A stretch of 64,000 nt of DNA, from positions 186,001-250,000 of the forward strand of contig NZ_LMGL01000002.1 of NCBI RefSeq assembly GCF_001427145.1, written 5' to 3'. The notes beneath the pieces are model-generated. The model saw only the letters and a list, made by a program, of their open reading frames with translations. It searched no databases and was not told where the DNA came from. How positions within the stretch are numbered: the first letter of the stretch is position 1; every line of letters starts with the position of its first letter. The translations under genes and the position numbers were made by a program. Below, one piece after another: positions 1 through 9,192 of this stretch. The DNA is from Microbacterium sp. Root166. Lineage in GTDB: Bacteria; Actinomycetota; Actinomycetes; Actinomycetales; Microbacteriaceae.

Positions 1-1
1 C

Positions 2-295
2 CTCGAGTCGTTCGTGGTTCCCCGGCTGAGGTGGATGCGACTTCCGATCGTCCCGCAGGCGTGGATCGCCGGGCACCGCGTGGACTTCCTGATCGGCGAG
101 CGACTCGTGCTGCAGATCGACGGCGGGCACCATGTCGGTGCGCAGCGGGCGGCCGACATCGAGCACGATGCGCAGCTGATGCTGCTCGGGTATCACGTCA
201 TCCGGGTCGACTACCGGCAGGTCGTCGACCGCTGGCACATCGTGCAGGACACGATCATGCGGGCCGTGGCTCAGGGGCTCCACCTCGCCGGATGA
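2..295 (+). CDS. DUF559 (Vsr-like nuclease fold) protein, C-terminal part
   Basis: The reading frame is open from base 2, so the 5' end lies outside the window; 97 codons remain. The visible part has the DUF559 pattern, with residues HRVDFLIGERLVLQIDGG followed by an HDAQLMLLGYHVIRVDY stretch. This is the PD-(D/E)XK/Vsr-like core found in many Microbacteriaceae proteins, often as the C-terminal domain of AbiEi-like proteins. The family has a predicted nuclease fold, but its role is not established. It ends in TGA and converges with the next gene across a large inverted repeat. Confidence 0.8.
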   Translation, partial: LESFVVPRLRWMRLPIVPQAWIAGHRVDFLIGERLVLQIDGGHHVGAQRAADIEHDAQLMLLGYHVIRVDYRQVVDRWHIVQDTIMRAVAQGLHLAG

Positions 296-304
296 CCGCG
301 GCGA

Positions 305-389
305 CCGCCACTTCGCAAGAGATCGCCAGTTCGCAAGACGTTTTCGCCGGACGCCGCTTGCGAAGTGGCGATCTCCTGCGAAGTGGCGG
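305..389. repeat. 33-bp inverted repeat (long hairpin) between convergent genes
   Basis: Bases 305-337 and 357-389 are reverse complements with only two mismatches, separated by a 19-nt loop. Each arm is itself made of two related half-units of the type GCCACTTCGCAAG. It lies between two convergent stop codons, so it could act as a bidirectional terminator. The arm length and nested structure are more like a dispersed REP-type palindromic repeat. There is no T-tract. Confidence 0.75.
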
Positions 390-404
390 AGTAGAGCGCC
401 CGGC

Positions 405-1067
405 TCAGTCCTGGACGTCGATGCCGTGGGATGCCGCGAGCGCGCGGGCCAGCTGCTCCACCTGCCACGGGCTCAGCGTCGCGCCGCGCAGCGCGCCGAC
501 GTTCAGGTAGGACGCGGCGTCGAGTCCGCGCAGATCGACGCTGTCGGCGCGCATGCCACCCGTGTCGACCTCGTCCGCGCGGGTGTTCTCGAACCGGACC
601 CGCGTGAGCGTGGCCTGCGGCATGTCGAGGGTGACGATGGTGCAGTCGGCGACCAGCAGGTCCTCGACCTTGGCGCCGCCGAGCGAGAGGTAGTCGATGC
701 GGACTCCGCGCAGCTCCACCTCGTCGATCCCGGCCGTCGCGAGGTCGAGAGTGCCGATGCGGCCTCCCGTGATCCGCACGCGCCGCAGGCGCGCGTCACG
801 GGCGACGACGGTCGTCGCGCGCAGCTCCTCGATCGAGACATCGACGAGCGTCGCGCCGGTGAGATCGAGGCGGTCGACGGATGCCGCGGCCACCGTGCAC
901 TCGGTGAGTGCGGCGTGCGCGGCATCCGTCACCGCATCGAGGTCCGTGATGCGCAGCTGGAAGTGATCGCCTCGGGCTGTGAGGCCCGGCGACTGATCCA
1001 GGCGCGGCGGGAGGTCGGGCGCTCCGATACGCGGCGGCTGCGGATGCACATCGGAGCGTCGGGCCAT
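405..1067 (-). CDS. pentapeptide-repeat/beta-helix-like protein
   Basis: This 220-aa protein has a short N-terminal tail and then, from about residue 45 to 195, a regular alternation of short hydrophobic strands (for example LDLTGATLVDVSIEEL and VELRGVRIDYLSLGGAKVEDL). Such a pattern predicts a right-handed parallel beta-helix of the pentapeptide-repeat type. Some family members mimic DNA or bind gyrase, but most have no known function. It has no signal peptide or membrane segment. ATG start. Confidence 0.7.
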   Translation of the reverse strand: MARRSDVHPQPPRIGAPDLPPRLDQSPGLTARGDHFQLRITDLDAVTDAAHAALTECTVAAASVDRLDLTGATLVDVSIEELRATTVVARDARLRRVRITGGRIGTLDLATAGIDEVELRGVRIDYLSLGGAKVEDLLVADCTIVTLDMPQATLTRVRFENTRADEVDTGGMRADSVDLRGLDAASYLNVGALRGATLSPWQVEQLARALAASHGIDVQD

Positions 1068-1083
1068 GGAACGACCGTACCGA

Positions 1084-2439
1084 TCAGGCGGGGGCGACCT
1101 GCTCTTCGCGCTCGGCGGCTCCCGTGAACTCCGGCTCGATCGGCCGGCGCGAAGCCGCCCAGGCCGACACCAGGGTGACCGCCGACAGGATCGCCAGCAC
1201 GACGCCGGGGTGCCACCACGCGTTGCCGGTCGCGACGCCCAGCTCGAACGTCAGGTACGGCACGAACCCGCTGATGGTCGCCGCGAGCGCGTACGCGAAC
1301 GACAGCGCCGAGTAGCGGAAGTGGTCGGGGAACAGATCGTTCATGAGGCCGCCCAGCGCCGCCCACGCCATCGTCGGCAGGATGCCGCCGACGATCATGG
1401 TGCCGACGAGGATCGGGAAGGTCGCGAACTGCAGCAGCCAGTACATCGGGAACGCGATCAGCAGCGTGCCGATGGCGCCCCACAGCACGACCCGGGCGGA
1501 GCCGATCCGGTTGGCGAGGGCGCCGAACAGCGGGATCGTGACGAGCTGGACCAGGCCGCCGATCGTGGTGGCGATCAGCAGAGCGTCGAACGTGAAGCCG
1601 AGCTCGGTCACGCCGTAGTTGATCGTGTAGGTGTTCATCAGCGAGTAGGACCCGATGCCGAGGAGGGCCGCGCCGATCGCGATCGCCATGGCCGCCGGGC
1701 GCTGCGCGAACATGGTCACGAACGGCAGCCGATCGCGACGTCCCTCGGTCACCACGCCGCGGAACACGGGGGTCTCGGTGATCGACCAGCGCAGGTAGAG
1801 CGAGACGAGCAGCAGCGGGAACGCGAGCAGGAACGGAATGCGCCAGCCCCACTCGACCATCTGCTCGGTCGGCAGCGACAGGGTCAGGACGATGAAGACG
1901 ACAGCCGAGAGGATCGAGCCGACGGGGGAGCCGAGCTGGGGGATCGCGGCGTAGAACGCGCGCTTGACCCGGCCGGAGTGCTCCGTAGCGATGAGGATCG
2001 AGCCGCCCCACTCGCCGCCGAGCGAGAGGCCCTGCGCGATGCGCAGGATGATCAGGAACACGGCGCCGAACCAGCCGGCCTGCGCATAGGTCGGGAGCAC
2101 GCCGATGAGCCCTGTGGCCACGCCCATGATGCCGATCGTCCACAGCAGGGTGGCGCGGCGGCCCAGGCGGTCGCCCATGTAGCCGAACAGGATCGCGCCG
2201 ATCGGGCGGATCACGAACGCGAGGGCGATCGTCAGGAAGGCTGCGGCGGTGGCGCCGACCTCGCCCAGCGGCTCGAAGAAGAGCGGGCCGACGAAGAACG
2301 CCGAGAAGTAGGCGAAGAGGTAGAAGTCGAAGGATTCGAGCGAGGTGCCGACCATCGAAGCCCACGCGACGCGGCGGGTGGGGCTCGAGGTGGCGTCGGG
2401 GGTGAAATCAGTGGTGGTCACGGGCGTCAATCCTGGCAT
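1084..2439 (-). CDS. MFS transporter, metabolite:H+ symporter (MHS) family
   Basis: This is a 12-helix major facilitator protein of about 451 aa. Near the N-terminus it has the family segment GTSLESFDFYLFAYFSAFF, followed by the A-motif GYMGDRLGRR in the loop between helices 2 and 3. These resemble the MHS (ProP/KgtP/ShiA-like) subfamily, which imports organic acids or osmolytes with protons; the substrate cannot be assigned. I chose the ATG at 2439. A longer frame to 2526 would run into the ileS leader on the other strand. It is transcribed divergently from ileS. Confidence 0.85.
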   Translation of the reverse strand: MPGLTPVTTTDFTPDATSSPTRRVAWASMVGTSLESFDFYLFAYFSAFFVGPLFFEPLGEVGATAAAFLTIALAFVIRPIGAILFGYMGDRLGRRATLLWTIGIMGVATGLIGVLPTYAQAGWFGAVFLIILRIAQGLSLGGEWGGSILIATEHSGRVKRAFYAAIPQLGSPVGSILSAVVFIVLTLSLPTEQMVEWGWRIPFLLAFPLLLVSLYLRWSITETPVFRGVVTEGRRDRLPFVTMFAQRPAAMAIAIGAALLGIGSYSLMNTYTINYGVTELGFTFDALLIATTIGGLVQLVTIPLFGALANRIGSARVVLWGAIGTLLIAFPMYWLLQFATFPILVGTMIVGGILPTMAWAALGGLMNDLFPDHFRYSALSFAYALAATISGFVPYLTFELGVATGNAWWHPGVVLAILSAVTLVSAWAASRRPIEPEFTGAAEREEQVAPA

Positions 2440-2489
2440 GAGTCCATCAAACCGCGGCACCCCCGTCCGCATTCCCCTTGCGCCGCCAC

Positions 2490-2699
2490 GGTAGACTGGG
2501 CTCACCAGCACCGATCCGGCCATCACCGGGGAGCTCTCGGAAGAACAGGACCCCGGTCCTCAGTAGAACCGAGCGGGTCAGGCCCGTCACAGCCGCTGAA
2601 GAGAGGCCATCTCCCCACCCCGGGAGAACGGCAAGCGGGGTGGTACCGCGGCTCGGTGGAGTCGTCCTCGCAGGAAGCATCGCAACCTGCTGGAGTGAC
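2490..2699 (+). promoter_or_regulatory. ileS T-box riboswitch leader
   Basis: The T-box consensus TGGTACCGCGG lies at 2641-2651. An isoleucine specifier ATC sits at 2522-2524, followed by the GGGGAGCTCTCGGAAGAAC segment typical of actinobacterial ileS leaders. A TAGACT -10-like hexamer at 2492-2497 would start transcription just upstream. No T-tract terminator follows, and the ileS ribosome-binding site is close behind the T-box. I therefore infer the translational actinobacterial class with a shortened stem I: uncharged tRNA-Ile would free the ribosome-binding site and raise IleRS synthesis. Confidence 0.88.
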
Positions 2700-5600
2700 A
2701 TGACCTACCCCAAGTCCTCGTTCGGACCCGCCGCCGATTCCGTCGTGCCCAGCCCGCGCTTCCCCGACATCGAGCGCGACACGCTCGCGTTCTGGAAGGA
2801 CGACGACACCTTCCGCGCGTCGATCGCGCAGCGCGACGGCGCCGACGAGTGGGTCTTCTACGACGGACCCCCGTTCGCGAACGGGCTTCCGCACTACGGG
2901 CATCTGCTCACCGGGTACGCGAAGGACCTCTTCCCGCGCTTCCAGACCATGCGCGGCAAGCGCGTGGACCGCGTCTTCGGCTGGGACACCCACGGCCTGC
3001 CCGCCGAGCTCGAGGCGATGAAGCAGCTCGGCATCACCGAGAAGACCCAGATCGAGGAGATGGGGGTCGCGGCCTTCAATGCCAAGGCGCGCGAGTCGGT
3101 GCTGGCCTATACCCGTGAGTGGGAGGACTACGTCACGCGCCAGGCCCGCTGGGTCGACTTCGAGCGCGGGTACAAGACCCTCGACACCTCCTACATGGAA
3201 TCCGTGCTCTGGGCGTTCCAGACGCTTCACGAGAAGGGCCTCGCCTACGAGGGCCACCGCGTGCTGCCGTACTGCTGGCGCGACGAGACGCCGCTGTCCA
3301 GCCACGAGCTGCGCATGGACGACGACGTCTACAAGATGCGCCAGGACCCGTCGGTCACGGTGACCTTCCCGCTCGTCGGTGCCAAGGCCGAGTCGCTCGG
3401 CCTCACGGGCGTGCGCGCCCTGGCCTGGACGACGACGCCCTGGACCCTCCCGACCAACCTCGCGCTCGCCGTGGGACCGGACATCCGCTACGTCGTCGTG
3501 CCCGGCGGGCCGGCCGGCGCCGCCGACGTGCACCACACGCCCGACGGCCGGGCGGACGATCCCGCCGAGGCCTTCGCGCACCGCTACCTGCTGGCCGAGG
3601 AGCTGCTCGCCGGCTACGCCAAGGATCTCGGCTACGAGTCGGCCGAGGCCGCGCGCGAGGCCGTCGTCCACACGGTCGTCGGCTCGGAGCTGCAGGACGT
3701 GTCGTACGACCGCCTGTTCGACTACTACGCGGATGCCGAGACCTGGGGCACAGGCCGCGCCTGGCGCATCCTCGTCGACGACTACGTCACCACGGGCGAC
3801 GGCACCGGGATCGTCCACCAGGCCCCGGCCTACGGCGAGGACGACCAGCGGGTGACCGAGGCCGCCGGCATCCCGCTCATCATGAGCCTGGACGACGGCG
3901 GGCGCTTCCTGCCGCAGGTGACCGACGTCGCCGGCGAGCTGTGGATGGACGCCAACACACCGCTCGTCCGGCTGCTGCGCCAGCAGGGGCGCCTGCTGCG
4001 CCTCGCGAGCTACGAGCACTCGTACCCGCACTGCTGGCGGTGCCGGAACCCCCTGATCTACAAGGCAGTCTCGAGCTGGTTCGTCCGGGTCACCGACATC
4101 AAGGACCGGCTCCTCGCGGGCAACGAGCAGATCACCTGGGTGCCCGAGAACGTGCAGCACGGCCAGTTCGGCAAGTGGCTCGAGGGCGCGCGCGACTGGT
4201 CGATCAGCCGCAACCGCTACTGGGGCACGCCGATCCCGGTGTGGAAGAGCGATGACCCCGAGTACCCGCGCGTGGACGTGTACGGCTCGCTCGAGCAGAT
4301 CGAGCGCGACTTCGGTCGCCTGCCCCGCAACACCGAGGGCGAGGTCGATCTGCACCGGCCGTACATCGACGACCTGACGCGCCCGAACCCGGATGACCCG
4401 ACGGGGCGCAGCACCATGCGCCGCATCGAGGACGTCCTCGACGTGTGGTTCGACTCCGCATCGATGCCGTACGCCCAGGTGCACTACCCGTTCGAGAACC
4501 ACGACTGGTTCGACGCGCACTCGCCCGCGGACTTCATCGTCGAGTACATCGGGCAGACCCGCGGCTGGTTCTACGTCATGCACGTGCTCTCGACCGCGCT
4601 GTTCGATCGTCCCGCGTTCACGGGCGTCTCCTGCCACGGCATCGTGCTGGGCAGCGACGGGCAGAAGATGTCGAAGTCGCTGCGCAACTACCCCGACGTC
4701 AGCGAGGTCTTCGACCGCGACGGCTCCGACGCCATGCGCTGGTTCCTCATGGCGAGCTCGGTGCTGCGCGGTGGCAACCTCGTCGTGACCGAGGAGGGGA
4801 TCCGCGCCGGGGTCCGGGAGTTCATGCTGCCGCTGTGGAGCACGTGGTACTTCTTCGCGACCTACGCCAATGCCGCCGGCGCCGCGAACGCCGCCGATCC
4901 CGAGGCGGGGTACGAGGCATCCTGGCGCACCGACTCCACGGACGTCCTGGACCGCTACATCCTCGCGCTCACGGGTGACCTCGTGCGCGATGTCGCGGCC
5001 GACCTCGAGGGGCTCGACTCGACGATGGCGGCCGCCAAGCTGCGCGACTTCGCCGAGGCGCTCACGAACTGGTACATCCGGCGCTCGCGCGACCGGTTCT
5101 GGGTCGGCGTGGTCCCGGGCGACGAGAGCACGAAGCAGGCCTTCGACACGCTGTACACCGTGCTCGAGACGCTGACCCGCGTCGCCGCCCCGCTCATCCC
5201 GCTCGTATCGGAGCGCGTGTGGCAGGGCCTCACCGGCGGACGCAGCGTGCACCTGCAGGACTGGCCCGACGCCTCGGCCTTCCCCGCCGCCGACGACATC
5301 CGCTCGGCGATGGACGCCGTCCGCCACGTCTCGAGCGTCGCCAACGCGCTGCGCAAGAAGGAGGGCAAGCGCGTGCGCCTGCCGCTCGCGAAGCTGACGG
5401 TCGTCACGACGGATGCCGCGTCCCTCGGCCAGTTCGACGGGATCCTGCGCGATGAGCTCAACGTCAAGACGGTCGAGCTGGTCGAGCTCGACGCCGACGT
5501 CGCCGAGCGCTACGGCATCAGCAAGCGCCTGTCGGTCAACGCCCGCGCCGCGGGTCCGCGCCTCGGCAAGCAGGTGCAGCACGTCATCGCCGGTGCCCGC

Positions 5601-6077
5601 GCCGGCCTCTGGGAAGAGGTCGACGGCGCGATCGTGGTCGACGGCGTCGCCCTGCAGGAGGGCGAGTACGAGCTCACCCTCGAGGCCGGCGGCGTGGCAG
5701 AGGGAACGGCCATCGCCCTCCTGTCAGGCGGCGGCTTCGTGCTGCTCGACACCGCGACCACTCCGGAGCTCGAGGCCGAGGGTCTGGCGCGCGATGTCAT
5801 CCGCGCCGTGCAGGACACCCGCAAGGCTGCCGGCTTCGATGTCAGCGACCGCATCCGGCTCGGGCTCTCGTTCGCGGATGCCGAGGACGGCGAGGCCGTG
5901 TCCGCCGCGTTCGACGCCGCGGACATCGCCGGCGAGACCCTGGCCGTCGAGCACGCTCTCGCGGTCGGCGCACCGGGCGGCGACGGCGCCGACCACTCGG
6001 CGGACTTCGCGGCGGGAACGTTCGCGAACCGCGGTGCGTTCACCGTCTCCGTGACGAAGATCGGGGCATCCGCATGA
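2700..6077 (+). CDS. ileS: isoleucyl-tRNA synthetase
   Basis: It charges tRNA-Ile and edits mischarged Val-tRNA. The class I signatures are visible: PHYGH (HIGH variant, residues 64-68) and KMSKS (about 655-659), with the large editing insertion between them. [18 protein letters not shown] and the C-terminal layout match the eukaryote-like IleRS type used by mycobacteria and other actinobacteria, which in that group is associated with natural mupirocin insensitivity. The ATG at 2700 follows a GGAG ribosome-binding site and the T-box leader; longer in-frame extensions would cover the riboswitch. The stop overlaps the folC start by 4 nt (ATGA). Length 1125 aa. Confidence 0.97.
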   Translation: MTYPKSSFGPAADSVVPSPRFPDIERDTLAFWKDDDTFRASIAQRDGADEWVFYDGPPFANGLPHYGHLLTGYAKDLFPRFQTMRGKRVDRVFGWDTHGLPAELEAMKQLGITEKTQIEEMGVAAFNAKARESVLAYTREWEDYVTRQARWVDFERGYKTLDTSYMESVLWAFQTLHEKGLAYEGHRVLPYCWRDETPLSSHELRMDDDVYKMRQDPSVTVTFPLVGAKAESLGLTGVRALAWTTTPWTLPTNLALAVGPDIRYVVVPGGPAGAADVHHTPDGRADDPAEAFAHRYLLAEELLAGYAKDLGYESAEAAREAVVHTVVGSELQDVSYDRLFDYYADAETWGTGRAWRILVDDYVTTGDGTGIVHQAPAYGEDDQRVTEAAGIPLIMSLDDGGRFLPQVTDVAGELWMDANTPLVRLLRQQGRLLRLASYEHSYPHCWRCRNPLIYKAVSSWFVRVTDIKDRLLAGNEQITWVPENVQHGQFGKWLEGARDWSISRNRYWGTPIPVWKSDDPEYPRVDVYGSLEQIERDFGRLPRNTEGEVDLHRPYIDDLTRPNPDDPTGRSTMRRIEDVLDVWFDSASMPYAQVHYPFENHDWFDAHSPADFIVEYIGQTRGWFYVMHVLSTALFDRPAFTGVSCHGIVLGSDGQKMSKSLRNYPDVSEVFDRDGSDAMRWFLMASSVLRGGNLVVTEEGIRAGVREFMLPLWSTWYFFATYANAAGAANAADPEAGYEASWRTDSTDVLDRYILALTGDLVRDVAADLEGLDSTMAAAKLRDFAEALTNWYIRRSRDRFWVGVVPGDESTKQAFDTLYTVLETLTRVAAPLIPLVSERVWQGLTGGRSVHLQDWPDASAFPAADDIRSAMDAVRHVSSVANALRKKEGKRVRLPLAKLTVVTTDAASLGQFDGILRDELNVKTVELVELDADVAERYGISKRLSVNARAAGPRLGKQVQHVIAGARAGLWEEVDGAIVVDGVALQEGEYELTLEAGGVAEGTAIALLSGGGFVLLDTATTPELEAEGLARDVIRAVQDTRKAAGFDVSDRIRLGLSFADAEDGEAVSAAFDAADIAGETLAVEHALAVGAPGGDGADHSADFAAGTFANRGAFTVSVTKIGASA

Positions 6078-7432
6078 CCGCCAGGGATGAGGCCCGCGCC
6101 GACGCCGTGTACGCGGCGCTGCTGGAGCGCCAGGGCGAGCGCTGGGTGCAGCCGCGCGTGGAGCGCACCCGCCGGGTACTGGAACTGCTCGACGATCCGC
6201 AGAAGACCTACCGCGTGGTCCACGTGACCGGCACGAACGGCAAGACCTCGACCAGCCGCATGATCGAGAGCCTGGTCCGCGCACACGGGCTGCGGACCGG
6301 CCTGTTCACGAGCCCGCACCTGAAGCGGTTCACCGAGCGGATCATGGTCGACGGCGAGCCGATCGACGACGCCGCGATCGCCGACGCGTGGGACGAGATC
6401 GAGCCGTTCGTCGGCCTGGTCGACGCCGAGCTGACCGCGGCCGGCGACGCACCGCTCACGTTCTTCGAGCTGCTGACGGTCCTCGCGTTCGTCGCGTTCG
6501 CCGATGCCCCCATCGACGTCCTCGTGCTCGAGGTGGGCATGGGCGGCTCGTGGGACTCCACGAACACCGCCGACGGCGACGTGGCGGTCTTCACGCCCAT
6601 CGACATCGATCACGCCGATCGGCTGGGTGAGACCATCGCCGAGATCGCCACCGTGAAGGCGGGGATCATCAAGGACGGCGCGGCGGTGGTGTCGGCACGA
6701 CAGGATGCCGCGGCCGAGGCCGCCCTCCGCGACGCCGCCCGCGCGCAGAGCGCCACGATCGCGTTCGAGGGGCAGGACTTCGGTCTCTCCGAGCAGCGAC
6801 TGGCCGTCGGTGGCCAGCAGATCGCGGTGCGCGGACTCGCCGGCACGTACGACGACGAGTACCTGCCGCTCTACGGCGGTCACCAGGGCTTCAATGCCGC
6901 TCTCGCGATCGCCGCCGTCGAGGCACTGATCGGGGGAGCATCCCAGCCCATCGCGGGCGACATCCTGACCGAGGGCCTCGCCCAGGCCACGGCGCCCGGG
7001 CGCCTCCAGCTGGTCGGCATCGCACCCACCGTGCTCGTCGACGCGGCACACAACCCGCACGGCGCCAAGGCGCTGGTCGCCGCGCTCCAGGAGTCGTTCA
7101 CCTTCGACGAATGGGGCGTGGTGTTCGGGGTCTTCGCCGACAAGGACGCCGCGGGCATCGTCGCGGCGCTCGCACCGGTCGCGACGCACGTGTTCGCGAC
7201 CGCACCGGCATCCGATCGCGCCGAGGAGGCCGACCGCATCGCCGACCTCGCGGAGGCGAACGGCCTGCAGGTCACGGTGCACGACGATCTCGCTCAGGCC
7301 GCCGAGGCGGCACGGGCGTGGGCCGCGGCATCCGAAAGCCGTGCCGTGGTCGTCGCCGGCTCGGTCGTCCTGGCGGGCCAGGCGCTCGCGCTGGCCGAGG
7401 CCGAGGACTGGAAGAGCGGGTGGGACGCGTGA
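6074..7432 (+). CDS. folC: bifunctional dihydrofolate synthase/folylpolyglutamate synthase
   Basis: It adds glutamate to dihydropteroate and extends folate polyglutamate tails. Family marks are the Mur-ligase-type P-loop [13 protein letters not shown] near residue 52, the [12 protein letters not shown] segment after it, and [12 protein letters not shown] in the C-terminal domain. The length of 452 aa is normal. The start overlaps the ileS stop (ATGA) and the stop overlaps the next GTG start (GTGA), so ileS-folC-DUF4233-ndk look like one translationally coupled operon under the T-box. Confidence 0.95.
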   Translation: MTARDEARADAVYAALLERQGERWVQPRVERTRRVLELLDDPQKTYRVVHVTGTNGKTSTSRMIESLVRAHGLRTGLFTSPHLKRFTERIMVDGEPIDDAAIADAWDEIEPFVGLVDAELTAAGDAPLTFFELLTVLAFVAFADAPIDVLVLEVGMGGSWDSTNTADGDVAVFTPIDIDHADRLGETIAEIATVKAGIIKDGAAVVSARQDAAAEAALRDAARAQSATIAFEGQDFGLSEQRLAVGGQQIAVRGLAGTYDDEYLPLYGGHQGFNAALAIAAVEALIGGASQPIAGDILTEGLAQATAPGRLQLVGIAPTVLVDAAHNPHGAKALVAALQESFTFDEWGVVFGVFADKDAAGIVAALAPVATHVFATAPASDRAEEADRIADLAEANGLQVTVHDDLAQAAEAARAWAAASESRAVVVAGSVVLAGQALALAEAEDWKSGWDA

Positions 7433-7854
7433 CCGGCACCGCAGCACCGGCTCCGCAGCCGCGGCGTGCCCGCGGCGCCGCCGAGTCGCTCGCCTCGATC
7501 GTGCTCGCGTTCGAGTCGATCATCGCGTTCCTCGGCGGTCTCGTGATCTACGGCCTGAAGGCCCTTCCCGAGCCCATCGAGCCGTGGTGGGGGATCGTCG
7601 CCGGCTCGGTGGTGGCCGTCCTCATGATCCTGACCGGCCGGTTCGTGCGGTACCCCTGGGGCATCGCCCTCGGCTGGGCGCTGCAGGTCGTCGTGGCGCT
7701 GGGCGCGATCTTCGTGCCGGCCTTCGCGCTCGTCGCGCTCATTTTCGGCGGCATGTACGGGTATGCGACGATCAAGGGAGCCCAGCTCGACCGGCGCAAT
7801 GCCCAGCTCGCGGCGAACACCCCTGACGAAGCCTCAACGGCGAACGGAGACTGA
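7429..7854 (+). CDS. DUF4233 small membrane protein
   Basis: This 141-aa protein has four predicted membrane helices, roughly residues 22-43, 52-68, 75-92 and 94-115. It matches the DUF4233 family, which actinobacteria almost always encode directly after folC. The function is unknown. I chose the GTG at 7429 because it overlaps the folC stop by 4 nt; the longer frame beginning inside folC is not plausible. ndk follows after one base. Confidence 0.85.
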   Translation: MTGTAAPAPQPRRARGAAESLASIVLAFESIIAFLGGLVIYGLKALPEPIEPWWGIVAGSVVAVLMILTGRFVRYPWGIALGWALQVVVALGAIFVPAFALVALIFGGMYGYATIKGAQLDRRNAQLAANTPDEASTANGD

Positions 7855-7855
7855 C

Positions 7856-8272
7856 ATGTCCACCGAAGAGACCCTCATCCTGGTCAAGCCCGACGGCGTG
7901 GCGCGCGGCCTGACCGGCGCGATCCTCGCCCGCATCGAGGCGAAGGGCTACTCGCTCGTCGACATCCGCCTCGTCGAGCCCGACCGCGGCACGCTCGAGC
8001 GGCACTACGCCGAGCACGAGGGCAAGCCGTTCTACGAGCCGCTCCTCGAGTTCATGATGTCCGGCCCCTCGGTCGCCATCCGCCTCGCGGGCAACCGCGT
8101 CATCGAGGGCTTCCGCTCGCTGGCCGGCACGACCGACCCGACCACGGCCGCCCCCGGGACCATCCGCGGCGACTTCGGCCGCGACTGGGGCCTCAAGGTG
8201 CAGCAGAACCTCGTCCACGGCTCCGACAGCCCCGAGTCCGCCGCGCGCGAACTCGCGATCTGGTTCGCCTGA
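7856..8272 (+). CDS. ndk: nucleoside diphosphate kinase
   Basis: It transfers the gamma-phosphate between nucleoside tri- and diphosphates through a phosphohistidine. The 138-aa sequence opens with ETLILVKPDGVARGL and carries the active-site histidine in QQNLVHGSDS. RPDTA-type substrate contacts are seen around GTTDPTTAAPGTIRGDFG. The ATG at 7856 lies one base after the DUF4233 stop, consistent with coupling in the ileS operon. Confidence 0.97.
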   Translation: MSTEETLILVKPDGVARGLTGAILARIEAKGYSLVDIRLVEPDRGTLERHYAEHEGKPFYEPLLEFMMSGPSVAIRLAGNRVIEGFRSLAGTTDPTTAAPGTIRGDFGRDWGLKVQQNLVHGSDSPESAARELAIWFA

Positions 8273-8281
8273 CCGCAGCGG

Positions 8282-8884
8282 TCAGAACAGGCTGCCGAGC
8301 ACGTTCAGGCGTGCCTGCGCCAGGACGGCGATGAGCGCGTAGCTCAGCACGGCCAGCAGGGGCACCCAGCCCATCAGCGTGTCGGCCGTCCGCCGGACTT
8401 GTGCGGGCGCCGGCAGGATGCCGCTGCGGAGGATGTGCAGCGTGACGGCGTAGAAGGTGGGGATGGTGACGATCCAGGTCACCATGCACCACGGGCAGAG
8501 CGTTCCCAGCACGTAGATGCTCTGCACGATCAGCCACGCGACGAAGAGGAACGCGAAGAGCAGGCCCGCGTCGAATGCGAGCCAGAACCAGCGTGCGAAC
8601 CGCGCGCCGGCGAGGATCGCCGCACCGACGACGACGGGCGCGACCCAGCCGGTGAGGCCGAGGATCGGGTTGGGGAAGCCGAAGACGCTGCCCTGCCAGG
8701 AGTCGAGGTTCGCGGTGCACTGGACCAGCACGCTGAAGTCGCACGACGCGATCGCATCGGGGTCGGCGAGAAGGTGGAACTTCTCCACGGTGAGCTGGAA
8801 CGCCGCCCACCACCCGACGGCTCCTGCGACGATCAGCCAGACCGCCAGGGCGGTGGGGCGGGTGTGCGTCTGCGCCTGGGCCAT
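8282..8884 (-). CDS. vitamin K epoxide reductase (VKOR) family protein
   Basis: This 200-aa membrane protein has four to five helices. The active-site CPWC motif lies in GTLCPWCMVTW, and the loop cysteine pair CDFSVLVQC is in the first external loop. Bacterial VKOR homologues reoxidise periplasmic or exported DsbA-like proteins using menaquinone, so oxidative folding of exported proteins is the likely role. It converges with ndk with a 9-base gap. No partner thioredoxin-like gene is adjacent. Confidence 0.93.
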   Translation of the reverse strand: MAQAQTHTRPTALAVWLIVAGAVGWWAAFQLTVEKFHLLADPDAIASCDFSVLVQCTANLDSWQGSVFGFPNPILGLTGWVAPVVVGAAILAGARFARWFWLAFDAGLLFAFLFVAWLIVQSIYVLGTLCPWCMVTWIVTIPTFYAVTLHILRSGILPAPAQVRRTADTLMGWVPLLAVLSYALIAVLAQARLNVLGSLF

Positions 8885-8979
8885 GCGTCGGATTATGGCA
8901 TCGGCGACTGGGCGGCGGCCCCGTGCGACCCGCCCGGGAAACTCCCGGCGCGGCGCCGATGAGCAATCGACGGGGGAAA

Positions 8980-9192
8980 GTGCGATAATGGTGGTCGATG
9001 GGCAGCGGCCGCGCCGCGACGCACATCACCAGAAGACTTCAGGGCGACGAATGCCCTTGGCAGCGCGAGCTCCCGCCGCATGAGCCGGGAACCCGCTGCA
9101 GACCGAGTGAGTTTCGCGGCACCGCAGGTGCGGCACCGCACGAGATTACGCCGGGTGGCGCGCGGTGCCGACCCGCAGGGAGTAAGCCAGTG
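8980..9192 (+). promoter_or_regulatory. rne promoter/5' leader with alternative hairpins
   Basis: The 308-base gap between the VKOR gene and rne holds a GATAAT -10-like hexamer at 8984-8989 but no clear -35. A leader of about 200 nt follows. CGGCACCGC occurs twice, at 9117-9125 and 9131-9139, and both copies can pair with GCGGTGCCG at 9162-9170. Two mutually exclusive hairpins are therefore possible just before the GGGAG ribosome-binding site at about 9178. RNase E genes in other bacteria are controlled through their 5' UTR; applying that here is inference. Confidence 0.5.

Noticed and set aside
2523..5582. A 1019-codon open frame on the minus strand opposite ileS
   Set aside because: It is a shadow of GC-rich ileS codons; composition is Val/Gly/Arg/Asp-rich with no domain and no ribosome-binding site, while ileS on the plus strand is unmistakable.
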